From Nevskiales bacterium (GTDB taxonomy: Bacteria; Pseudomonadota; Gammaproteobacteria; Steroidobacterales; GCA-2729495): a stretch of 64,000 bases of DNA. The notes beneath the pieces were generated by a model. That model saw only the letters and a program-made list of their open reading frames with translations, was not told the origin of the DNA and made no database searches. A program made the translations under genes and the position numbers. The stretch spans positions 1 to 64,000 of the forward strand of contig WYBE01000028.1 of NCBI GenBank assembly GCA_011526045.1, in the 5' to 3' direction. The stretch's first letter is position 1. Each line of letters begins with the position of its first letter. This document shows positions 10,820-18,931 of the stretch, piece after piece.

Positions 10820-12544
10820 TCAGCCGTTGAAATCCCGTCCCGTCCTGACCTCCCGCACGATTGCGGCACGGACGACGAAGTCACCGAAAGGCTCGCCGGC
10901 GAGCCGCTCCGCGGCGTAGCGGCGAAACATCTCCGCCAGTGCGGCGAGAATCCGGTCCTCGCCCGCATTCTCGAGATACATCCGGTTCAGCCGTTGGCCA
11001 TGCGCGCCACCGCCGAGGTACATGTTGTACTTGCCGGGCGCCCGGCCGGTAAAGCCGATCTCCGCAATGTAGGGCCGCGAGCAGCCGTTGGGGCAGCCGC
11101 TCATGCGGATGGTCACCGGCTGATCCGCAACGCCGGCCTCGCGCATGAGCGCCTCGATACGGACCACGAGATCCGGCAGGTATCGCTCACTCTCCGCCAT
11201 GGCGAGCCCGCAGGTCGGCAGCGCCACGCAGGAGACGGCGTTGCGCTGCAGGAGACTCGTCTCCTGCACCACCCCATGCCCGGCGAGCAGCGCCCCGATC
11301 CGCTCACGGTCGGCCGCCGCAACACGCGCGATCACGACATTCTGATTCGGCGTCAGGCGGAACTCACCGCGGTGTGTCGCGGCAATGGCGCGCAACGCAC
11401 TCATCAGGCGTACCGGCCCGAGGTCGCGAATGCGGCCATTGCGGATGAACAGGGTGAAATGCCACGCGCCATCGTCGCCCTGCACCCAGCCGAACTCATC
11501 CGTGTTGCGCTCGAAACGATACGGGCGCACCGGTTGCAGGCGGAAACCGGCGCGCTGCTGCAGCTCCGCCACGAACCATTCGAGACCGCGCTCATCCAGC
11601 GTGTACTTGAAACGCGCCTGGTGGCGGTCAACGCGATCGCCGTAATCACGCTGGATGGTCATGGTGTGCTCGGCGACGGCGAGCACCTCGGCCGGCGTCA
11701 CGAAGCCGATGACATCGCCGAGCCGCGGATAGGTGTGCGGGGCGTTGTCGGTGCGGCCCATGCCGCCGCCCACGGTGACGTTGAAGCCCGCCAGCCGCCC
11801 GGACTCGATGATGGCGATGAAGCCGAGATCCTGGGCATAGACGTCGATGTCGTTGGCCGGCGGTACCGCGAAGCCGATCTTGAACTTGCGCGGCAGGTAG
11901 GTCGGCCCGTAGAGCGGCTCATGGTCGGGGCCCGTGGGTCTCTCGTCGTACCAGATCTCGCGGTAGGCGGACGTGCGCGGTCGCAGGTGCGCGCTCACCG
12001 CCGCGGCCAGCTCATGCACCTCGCGGTGAATGTGCGAGCGATGCGGCGCCGGGGCAGCCATCACGCCGCGGCTGTCGTCGCCGCAGGCTGCGAGGGTGTC
12101 GAGCCCCACCTCGCGAAAGCCCTGGATGAGGGGCTTGAGCTTCGGCTTGACGACACCGTGGAACTGGAAGGTCTGGCGATCGGTGATGCGCAGCGCAGCG
12201 TTGCCGTGGCTGTGCGCGAGTGCATCGAGCTGCAGCCACTGCCGGGGTGTCAACAGGCCGCCCGGCAGGCGCAGGCGCACCATGAACTGCCAGGCGGGCT
12301 CGAGCTTCTGGCGGCGCCGCTCGTCGCGAAGATCACGGTCGTCCTGCAGGTAGATGCCGAAAAACTTCAGCAGCTTGTTGTCGTTCTCGTCGATCGCCCA
12401 GGTGAGGGGATCGACGAGCCCCTGCGCAATGCTGCCGCGCAGGTAGTTGCTGCCGGCCTTCAGCCGCTCGATGTCATGCAGCCGCTCGACCGGCTGGCTG
12501 ACGTCGCGGCTGCGGTTGGCGCGGCCCTGTGGCGGAGTGCTCAT
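10820..12544 (-). CDS. cysI: Sulfite reductase (NADPH) hemoprotein beta subunit
   Basis: This 574-residue protein is the siroheme/4Fe-4S subunit that reduces sulfite to sulfide in assimilatory sulfur metabolism. It has both ferredoxin-like halves; the N-terminal repeat includes WAIDENDNKLLKFFGIYLQ and LRITDRQTFQFHGV. The cluster ligands are in the CVALPTCGLAMAESE block and in MSGCPNGCSRPY. The length matches CysI. It follows cysJ with a 6-nt gap. Downstream, before the glucose dehydrogenase gene, there is a short hairpin (10772-10793) without a T-run. Confidence 0.95.
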   Translation of the reverse strand: MSTPPQGRANRSRDVSQPVERLHDIERLKAGSNYLRGSIAQGLVDPLTWAIDENDNKLLKFFGIYLQDDRDLRDERRRQKLEPAWQFMVRLRLPGGLLTPRQWLQLDALAHSHGNAALRITDRQTFQFHGVVKPKLKPLIQGFREVGLDTLAACGDDSRGVMAAPAPHRSHIHREVHELAAAVSAHLRPRTSAYREIWYDERPTGPDHEPLYGPTYLPRKFKIGFAVPPANDIDVYAQDLGFIAIIESGRLAGFNVTVGGGMGRTDNAPHTYPRLGDVIGFVTPAEVLAVAEHTMTIQRDYGDRVDRHQARFKYTLDERGLEWFVAELQQRAGFRLQPVRPYRFERNTDEFGWVQGDDGAWHFTLFIRNGRIRDLGPVRLMSALRAIAATHRGEFRLTPNQNVVIARVAAADRERIGALLAGHGVVQETSLLQRNAVSCVALPTCGLAMAESERYLPDLVVRIEALMREAGVADQPVTIRMSGCPNGCSRPYIAEIGFTGRAPGKYNMYLGGGAHGQRLNRMYLENAGEDRILAALAEMFRRYAAERLAGEPFGDFVVRAAIVREVRTGRDFNG

Positions 12545-12550
12545 GGCGCG

Positions 12551-14329
12551 TCAGTACACGTCGCGCCGGTAGCGACGCCCGAGCGTGAGTTCGTTGAGGT
12601 ACTCGCGAGCCGACTCGCGGTCGCGGCCACCGTGGGTCGCGACGATGTCGATGAACGCCGCGTGCACGTCGGGCGCCATGCTCCGGGCGTCGCCGCAGAC
12701 GTAGAGGCAGGCGCCGTCCTCCAGCCATGAGTACAGCTCCCGGCCACGCTCACGCAACCGGTGCTGCACGTAAAGCTTGTCCGCCTGATCGCGGGAGAAG
12801 GCGACGTCCATCCGCGTGAGCAGGCCATCCTTCAGGTAGCGCTGCCACTCCGCCTGGTAGAGGAAATCACTGCGAAACCGCCGCCCGCCGAAGACGAGCC
12901 AGGAGCGGCCTCCGGCACCCTGCAACTCGCGCTCCTGCATGAACGCACGGTAGGGCGCCACGCCCGTGCCGGCGCCGATCATGATGATGGGGACATCGGG
13001 GCTCGCCGGCAGCCGGAACCCGGAGTTGGGCTGCACGTAAACCTGCAGCACGGCTTCGGGCCCGGTGCGCCGGGTCAGGTGCCCCGAGGCGACGCCGAAA
13101 CGTTCACCGCCGGCACTGCGAAACGCCACCTGCGCCACCGTCACGTGGATTTCCCCCGGATGCGCGCTGGCACTCGATGCAATCGAGTACAGCCGCGGCT
13201 CCAGGCGGCGCAGCAGGCCGCTGACGGCCGCGGCACCCAGCCCGCGTACCGGATACTCGCGGACCACATCGGCAATCTGGCGGTCCTGCAGGTACTGGCG
13301 CAGGCCGGCCCGATCCTTGCCGGTGCACAGTGCCGCCAGCGGCGCGACGCCACCAGCGCGGGCATAGGCCTCGATGAATGCCGGCGTGAGTGCGGTGATC
13401 TCGTAGTCCTTGCGCAATGCGTCGGCGAGCGCCGTATCGCCACCGAGGCCGAGCGCGTCGAGCAGTTCGTCGGCCAGTGCCGGGTCGTTCTCGACCACGA
13501 TGCCGAGCGCGTCGCCGGGAAGGTGGCGTGCTGCGGCTTCATCGACGTCGAACTCGATGTGCCAGGTCGGCCGGTCGGAGTCGCGGCCACTGAGACGCAG
13601 GTGGTCGAGCACCACGGCCGGCAGCTCGGCGCTGCGTTCATCGGCCTGCACCCCTGCGTCAGCGCTACCCACGGCGCCGATCTGCGCCACCATGCCCGCA
13701 GCGGGACGCGGCCCGGCGGCGCGCAGCCGTGCCGCGCAGGCTGGCACCACGGCGGCGATCCATTCCGCCGCCGGCCCATCGAACGCAACATCGCAGTCAC
13801 GCCGCTCGTGAAGGCGGGTCGCGCCGAGAGCCTCGAGCCGGGCATCGATATCGCGCGCCGTCTTGCAGAAATGTTCGTAGGAGGAGTCGCCGAGCCCCAG
13901 CACGGCAAACTGCAACTCATCGAGCCGCGGCGCCTTGCGGCCCATGAGAAACTCGCAGAAACCCCGCGCCGGCTCCGGCGGGTCGCCCTCGCCGTGCGTC
14001 GCCGTCACCACCAGCACAAAGCGCTCGTCCTTCAGTTCGCGCGGCCGGTAATCGCCCATGCCGAGCACGCGGACCGGTACGCCGCTGTCACCGAGCAGCT
14101 TGCCGAGGCGCGCCGCGAGGCCGCGCGCATGACCCGTCTCCGAGCCGAACAGGACTGTCAGGCGCGCGCCGGTTGACGGCGCCCCGGCGATCGCGGGCAG
14201 CGCGCCCTGCCCGGCCAGGAATCCACTGGCCCAGGCCCGCTGCAGCGGGCCGAGGTCACGGGCAAGGGCTTGCAGTCGTGCCAGTTGCTCGGGCGTGAGC
14301 AAACCGGTGCTGGCGGGGTTGGCGCTCAT
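12551..14329 (-). CDS. cysJ: Sulfite reductase (NADPH) flavoprotein alpha subunit
   Basis: This 592-residue diflavin reductase passes electrons from NADPH through FAD and FMN to CysI. The flavodoxin domain (about 55-205) has the FMN loop LFGSETGHARGLA and ATHGEGDPPEPA. The FAD-binding domain has RLYSIASSASAHPGEIH. The NADPH domain has MIGAGTGVAPYRAFMQ and ends with the aromatic C-terminus typical of diflavin reductases (RDVY). It is the first gene of a cysJ-cysI pair; no regulator is adjacent. Confidence 0.95.
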   Translation of the reverse strand: MSANPASTGLLTPEQLARLQALARDLGPLQRAWASGFLAGQGALPAIAGAPSTGARLTVLFGSETGHARGLAARLGKLLGDSGVPVRVLGMGDYRPRELKDERFVLVVTATHGEGDPPEPARGFCEFLMGRKAPRLDELQFAVLGLGDSSYEHFCKTARDIDARLEALGATRLHERRDCDVAFDGPAAEWIAAVVPACAARLRAAGPRPAAGMVAQIGAVGSADAGVQADERSAELPAVVLDHLRLSGRDSDRPTWHIEFDVDEAAARHLPGDALGIVVENDPALADELLDALGLGGDTALADALRKDYEITALTPAFIEAYARAGGVAPLAALCTGKDRAGLRQYLQDRQIADVVREYPVRGLGAAAVSGLLRRLEPRLYSIASSASAHPGEIHVTVAQVAFRSAGGERFGVASGHLTRRTGPEAVLQVYVQPNSGFRLPASPDVPIIMIGAGTGVAPYRAFMQERELQGAGGRSWLVFGGRRFRSDFLYQAEWQRYLKDGLLTRMDVAFSRDQADKLYVQHRLRERGRELYSWLEDGACLYVCGDARSMAPDVHAAFIDIVATHGGRDRESAREYLNELTLGRRYRRDVY

Positions 14330-14432
14330 GGCCGCAGACCTTAGCCAAGTCCGGGCCGTCCCGTCAGAACGAGTGCGCCTAACCTCATTGCCGCGGGTAC
14401 GGAGCCTCGTCGGGCCCGACGCCGCGGTGATT

Positions 14433-15245
14433 TCAGCCCGGCTGGGACTTGACGATCTGCGTCGGCGTCGGCGCCGGCCAGCCGGCCTCCTGGCAGACCT
14501 GCACGATCGCCTCGTTCGTATCGAAATACACCTGCCAGTAGTGGTCGGTGTGCGTGTATGGCCGCACGGAAATCACCGGCCCGACGAGGTTCATGTCGAG
14601 CAGGTTCACTTCCGGCGCGGGCTTGGCCGCGACGTTCGGGATGCGTTCGACCGCAGCCCGAAGCCGCTTCACGGCTTCCCTGGGATCCACGCCGCCGGCA
14701 AGCTGCGCCGTGCGCTCGACGCGCCGCACCGGCATCGCCGAGTAGTTCTGAATCACGTCGGAAAAAATCTTGCCGTTGCCGACCACCGTCAGCACGTTGT
14801 CCGGCGTGATCAGCGAGGTGCCGAACAGGCCGAGCTCATGCACGGTGCCGGTAATGCCCCCAACCGTCACGAAGTCGCCGATCTTGAACGGGCGCAGCAC
14901 CAGCATGAACGCGCCTGCGGCGAAATTGCCCAGCATCCCGCTCCAGGCCGCGCCGATCGCCACGCCGGCGCCGGCGAGCAGTGCCGCAAACGACGTCGTC
15001 TCGATGCCGAAGTAGCCGAGGATGCCGATGACCAGCACGATGTTCAGGACCACGCCGATCACCGACCCGAGATATTTCACCAGCATCGGATCGACCGAGG
15101 ATCTGCTCAACGCCATCTGCATCGCGGCCGTGATTCGCCCGATGAGCCAGCGGCCGATGACCCAGAACGCCAGCGCTGCGAGAACCTTGAGGCCGACGGT
15201 GGTGGCAGTCGTCGTCACCACGGCCCAGATCGACTCGATATTCAT
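14433..15245 (-). CDS. Small-conductance mechanosensitive channel, MscS family
   Basis: This 270-residue protein has three N-terminal transmembrane helices followed by the MscS beta and alpha/beta cytoplasmic domains. The pore helix AALLAGAGVAIGAAWSG and the adjoining LGNFAAGAFMLVLRPFKIGDFV are diagnostic. Length is close to E. coli MscS (286). It releases osmolytes on hypo-osmotic shock. The ATG at 15245 is chosen because GGGAGGTTTGGA precedes it; an upstream in-frame ATG at 15272 lacks this. Confidence 0.9.
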   Translation of the reverse strand: MNIESIWAVVTTTATTVGLKVLAALAFWVIGRWLIGRITAAMQMALSRSSVDPMLVKYLGSVIGVVLNIVLVIGILGYFGIETTSFAALLAGAGVAIGAAWSGMLGNFAAGAFMLVLRPFKIGDFVTVGGITGTVHELGLFGTSLITPDNVLTVVGNGKIFSDVIQNYSAMPVRRVERTAQLAGGVDPREAVKRLRAAVERIPNVAAKPAPEVNLLDMNLVGPVISVRPYTHTDHYWQVYFDTNEAIVQVCQEAGWPAPTPTQIVKSQPG

Positions 15246-15444
15246 TCCAAACCTCCCCCGCGGTTCATCCATTCAGACGGCGGCGACGCGATTCGAATAC
15301 CACGACTGCGCAACCGCATTGCCGGCGTATGGTACGGCGTGCCGGCTCCGGCTGGAAAGCGCCGCACCTCCCGCTACGCCGCCACGTTCCGGGGCACCGC
15401 CGGAACTTCGGCGCGGCGCGTTCTCCCTGTAGACTCGGGTCGCC

Positions 15445-16947
15445 ATGAGCGATACCGGACGCACTTTTCTCGGTCACCCGCGCGGCCTTGCCACGCTCTT
15501 CATGACCGAGTTCTTCGAGCGTTTCACCTACTACGGGATGCGCGCGCTGCTCGTGCTGTTCCTGGTGGCGGCGACCAGCGGCGCGAACCCCGGCTTCGGC
15601 CTCGATGCGCAGACCGCCGGCGCCATCTATGGCCTCTACACCGGCGCGGTGTATCTGGGCTCGGTGCCCGGCGGCTGGATTGCCGACCGGCTCATCGGCC
15701 AGCGCCGGGCGGTGTTCTGGGGCGGCCTGATCATCGCGCTCGGCAACTTCATCCTGGCGATTCCGGCGACGCCGCCGACGTTCTACCTCGGCCTGGCCGT
15801 GATCGTGATCGGCGTCGGACTGCTGAAACCCAATATCTCGACCATCGTGGGAGCGCTCTACGAAGGCCAGTCGGGGGCGCGCCGCGACGCGGGCTTCTCG
15901 ATCTTCTACATGGGCATCAACCTCGGCGCCCTCATCGCACCGCTGCTCGCCGGCACCGTGGGCGAGGCCTGGAACTGGCGTGGCGGCTTCTTCATCGCCG
16001 GCCTGGCGATGCTGCTCGGTGTCGCACAGTACAAGCTCACGGAGAAGCACCTCGGCGATGCCGGCCGCTCCCCGCATGCAGCGAGCGAGGCCGAGCGCCG
16101 CCGCGGCTGGCGGCTGGTGTGGGTCGGGCTCGCGCTGGTCGCCGCCCTGGCCCTGCTCATGTTCTACGGCGTGATCCCGATACGGGTGACCACGCTCGCC
16201 CAGGTCTTCGGCACGGCGATGATCGCGCTGGCCTTCTTCTTCTTCGCCTACGTGCTGCTGTTCGCGAATCTCGATGCCGCGGAACGCCGTCGCGTCGGCG
16301 TGATCGCGATCTTCTTTTTGTGCGCCGCGGTGTTCTGGGCCGGTTTTGAGCAGCAGGCCACCAGCTTCAATCTCTTCGCCCTCGAACTTACCGATCGCAG
16401 CTGGCTTGGTCACCTGTTCCCCGACGGCGTGCACCCGGCCTCGTGGTACCAGTCGGCGAACCCGGTCTTCATCATCGTCTTTGCGCCGTTCTTCGCCTGG
16501 CTCTGGACGGCGCTCGGTGCGCGCAACCTCGATCCCTCGTCGCCGGCGAAGTTCGGCTTCGGCCTGATCCTGCTCGGGCTCGGCTTTCTCGTGATGATGT
16601 TCGCGGCGCAGGTCATCGTCGCCACAGGCCGCGATGCGGCTCCGACCTGGCTGCTCGCCGCCTATCTCATCCACACTTTCGGCGAACTGTGCCTCTCGCC
16701 CGTCGGCCTGTCGAACATCACCAAACTCGCGCCCCAGCGCTTTGTCGGCCAGATGATGGGCACCTGGTTCCTGGGCTCCGCGGTCGGCAATCTGTTCGCC
16801 GGGCTGATCGGCGGCCACATCGCCTCGGCCGAGGCGGCGAGCCTGCCGACGATGTTCCTGCAGATGATGGCGATCGGCGTTGGCGCCGGAACCTTCATGC
16901 TGCTGCTGGCACGCCCGCTGCGCGGCTGGATCGGCGACGCCAGGTAG
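15445..16947 (+). CDS. POT/PTR family proton-dependent oligopeptide transporter
   Basis: This 500-residue inner membrane protein has 12-14 hydrophobic segments. The family ExxER proton-coupling motif is present early (TEFFERFTYYGMRALLVLF), and the second signature includes GVGLLKPNISTIVG with FSIFYMGINLGALIAP following. It imports di- and tripeptides with protons. It lies 30 nt upstream of an M2-family dipeptidyl carboxypeptidase gene, so peptide uptake and peptide hydrolysis are probably linked. It is divergent from mscS. Confidence 0.92.
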   Translation: MSDTGRTFLGHPRGLATLFMTEFFERFTYYGMRALLVLFLVAATSGANPGFGLDAQTAGAIYGLYTGAVYLGSVPGGWIADRLIGQRRAVFWGGLIIALGNFILAIPATPPTFYLGLAVIVIGVGLLKPNISTIVGALYEGQSGARRDAGFSIFYMGINLGALIAPLLAGTVGEAWNWRGGFFIAGLAMLLGVAQYKLTEKHLGDAGRSPHAASEAERRRGWRLVWVGLALVAALALLMFYGVIPIRVTTLAQVFGTAMIALAFFFFAYVLLFANLDAAERRRVGVIAIFFLCAAVFWAGFEQQATSFNLFALELTDRSWLGHLFPDGVHPASWYQSANPVFIIVFAPFFAWLWTALGARNLDPSSPAKFGFGLILLGLGFLVMMFAAQVIVATGRDAAPTWLLAAYLIHTFGELCLSPVGLSNITKLAPQRFVGQMMGTWFLGSAVGNLFAGLIGGHIASAEAASLPTMFLQMMAIGVGAGTFMLLLARPLRGWIGDAR

Positions 16948-16977
16948 CAATGCAACGGCGGGGGGAAGGAGCAAGAC

Positions 16978-18837
16978 GTGGACCGGATCCGCCCTGAAAT
17001 ACTCGCCGGGCTCGTTTGGGCCTGCGCTCTGGCCGGCTCCGCCAGCAGCGCCGCGCCGCCCGACACGCCGCCCGCGGTTGCGCCGGCACCGGCAGAATCG
17101 CCCGGCGAATTCGTCGCACGCGTCAATCGCGAGCTGGCGGACCTGGCGCGCGAGGGAAGCGCGGCAGGCTGGATGCTCGCCACCCACATCTCGCCCGACA
17201 CAGAGCTCCTGAGCGCGCGATCCAACGCGCGCTATCTCGAATACTTCACGCGTGCCGTGGGGCAGTCGCGCCAATTCGACGCCACCGCCATGCCGGTGGA
17301 GGTTGCACGGGCAATACAGCTCCTGAAGCTCGGCGTGTCCGCGCCGGCGCCCGACGACGCCGCCAGGCGCAACGAGCTCACGCAACTCGCCGCGCGCCTG
17401 GAGGCGATGTACGGCGAGGGCTCCTACTGCCCGCAGCGGCACGGGAAGGACGCCGGGAAGTGCCCGGGAGTCGATGAACTCGGCGAGATCCTCGCAACGA
17501 GCCGCGACTTCGACGAGTTGCTCGATGTCTGGTCCGGCTGGCATCGGGTTGGCGCACCGATGCGCGAGCCCTATCGGCGTTTCGTCGAGCTGGCCAACGA
17601 AGGAGCGCGCGAGCTCGGCTTCGGCGATCTCGGCGTGATGTGGCGCTCCGGCTACGACATGGAGCCCGCGGAGTTCTCAGCCGAAGTTGCGCGCCTGTAT
17701 GCGCAGGTCGAACCGCTGTACCAGGAGCTGCACTGTTACGCACGTGGGCGCCTCGCGAAGCTCTACGGCGAGGACAAGGTCCCGGCCGGCAAACCGATTC
17801 CCGCGCACCTCCTCGGCAACATGTGGGCGCAGCAGTGGAACCGCATCTACGACGACGTGCTCAAGCCCTACCCGCAGGCGAGCATCGAGTCCGCCGACCG
17901 GCTGCTGCAGGCGCAGGAGTGGGATGCGCTGCGGATGACGAAATCCGCCGAGAGTTTCTACACCTCGATCGGCTTCCCGGCGCTTCCCGGGACGTTCTGG
18001 GAGCGCTCCATGCTCACTCGTCCGCGTGACCGTGAGGTCGTCTGCCATGCGAGCGCCTGGGACATGGGCAACCCGGAACAGGCCGACGTGCGCATCAAGA
18101 TGTGCATCCGCCCGACCGAGGAAGACCTGTTCACGCTCTACCATGAACTCGGACACGTCTATTACTCCATCGGGTACCGGGACCTGCCGTATCTCTTCCA
18201 CGGTGGCGCGCACGACGGCTTCCACGAAGCCGTCGGCGACACCGTGAGCCTCTCGGTGACCCCTGCCTACCTCGCGAAACTCGGGCTCGTCAGCCCCGTG
18301 CGACCGAGCCGTGAAGCGGTGATCAACCAGCAGATGAAACAGGCGGCCGACAAGATCGCCTTCCTGCCCTTCGGACGGCTCATCGACGAGTGGCGCTGGC
18401 GCGTGTTCTCGGGCGAGATCACGCCCGAGAACTACAACGCCGCGTGGTGGCAGTTGCGCGAGCAGTATCAGGGGGTGGCGGCGCCCGTGGCAAGATCGGA
18501 GGCCGACTTCGACCCGGGCGCGAAGTACCACATCCCGGGCAATACGCCCTACATGCGCTACTTCCTCGCCTTCATCCTGCAGTTCCAGTTCCAGCAGGCG
18601 CTGTGTGACGCCGCCGGCTTCAAGGGGCCGCTGCACGAGTGCTCGATCGTCGGCAGCAAGGCGGCCGGCGAACGCTTCGGCGCGATGCTCGAGCGCGGTG
18701 CGAGCCAGCCCTGGCAGGACACGCTCGAAGCGCTTGCCGGCACCCGTCGCATGGATGCCGCCGCCCTCCTCGAGTACTTCCAGCCGCTCAGCACCTGGCT
18801 GCAGGAGCGCAACGCCGGTCAGGCTTGCGGATGGTAA
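16978..18837 (+). CDS. M2 family peptidyl-dipeptidase (ACE-like)
   Basis: This 619-residue protein has a signal peptide (to about residue 25) and the zinc peptidase motif H389-E-L-G-H393 with the downstream glutamate in HEAVGDTVSLS. It belongs to the M2 family of angiotensin-converting enzyme homologs, which remove C-terminal dipeptides. Cysteines near the active site region (VVCHASAWDM and VRIKMCIRPTEED) match those of bacterial M2 enzymes. The GTG at 16978 follows AAGGAG. With the upstream POT transporter it likely forms a peptide utilisation pair in the periplasm. Confidence 0.9.
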   Translation: MDRIRPEILAGLVWACALAGSASSAAPPDTPPAVAPAPAESPGEFVARVNRELADLAREGSAAGWMLATHISPDTELLSARSNARYLEYFTRAVGQSRQFDATAMPVEVARAIQLLKLGVSAPAPDDAARRNELTQLAARLEAMYGEGSYCPQRHGKDAGKCPGVDELGEILATSRDFDELLDVWSGWHRVGAPMREPYRRFVELANEGARELGFGDLGVMWRSGYDMEPAEFSAEVARLYAQVEPLYQELHCYARGRLAKLYGEDKVPAGKPIPAHLLGNMWAQQWNRIYDDVLKPYPQASIESADRLLQAQEWDALRMTKSAESFYTSIGFPALPGTFWERSMLTRPRDREVVCHASAWDMGNPEQADVRIKMCIRPTEEDLFTLYHELGHVYYSIGYRDLPYLFHGGAHDGFHEAVGDTVSLSVTPAYLAKLGLVSPVRPSREAVINQQMKQAADKIAFLPFGRLIDEWRWRVFSGEITPENYNAAWWQLREQYQGVAAPVARSEADFDPGAKYHIPGNTPYMRYFLAFILQFQFQQALCDAAGFKGPLHECSIVGSKAAGERFGAMLERGASQPWQDTLEALAGTRRMDAAALLEYFQPLSTWLQERNAGQACGW

Positions 18838-18931
18838 GCGGCTGACTGGCCCATAGGCCGCCCGCGCCGGGGTCGGCGCCGGCCTGGCCCGGCGCGAACC
18901 GTCAGGGGCGCATTTCCGCGATAATCCACCC

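Noticed and set aside
10700..12730. A 676-codon open frame on the plus strand opposite cysI
   Set aside because: Shadow of cysI, whose cluster-binding cysteines and length are unmistakable.
15265..17544. A 759-codon open frame on the minus strand opposite the POT transporter
   Set aside because: Low-complexity charged translation typical of an antisense frame; the plus-strand transporter and peptidase are well supported.
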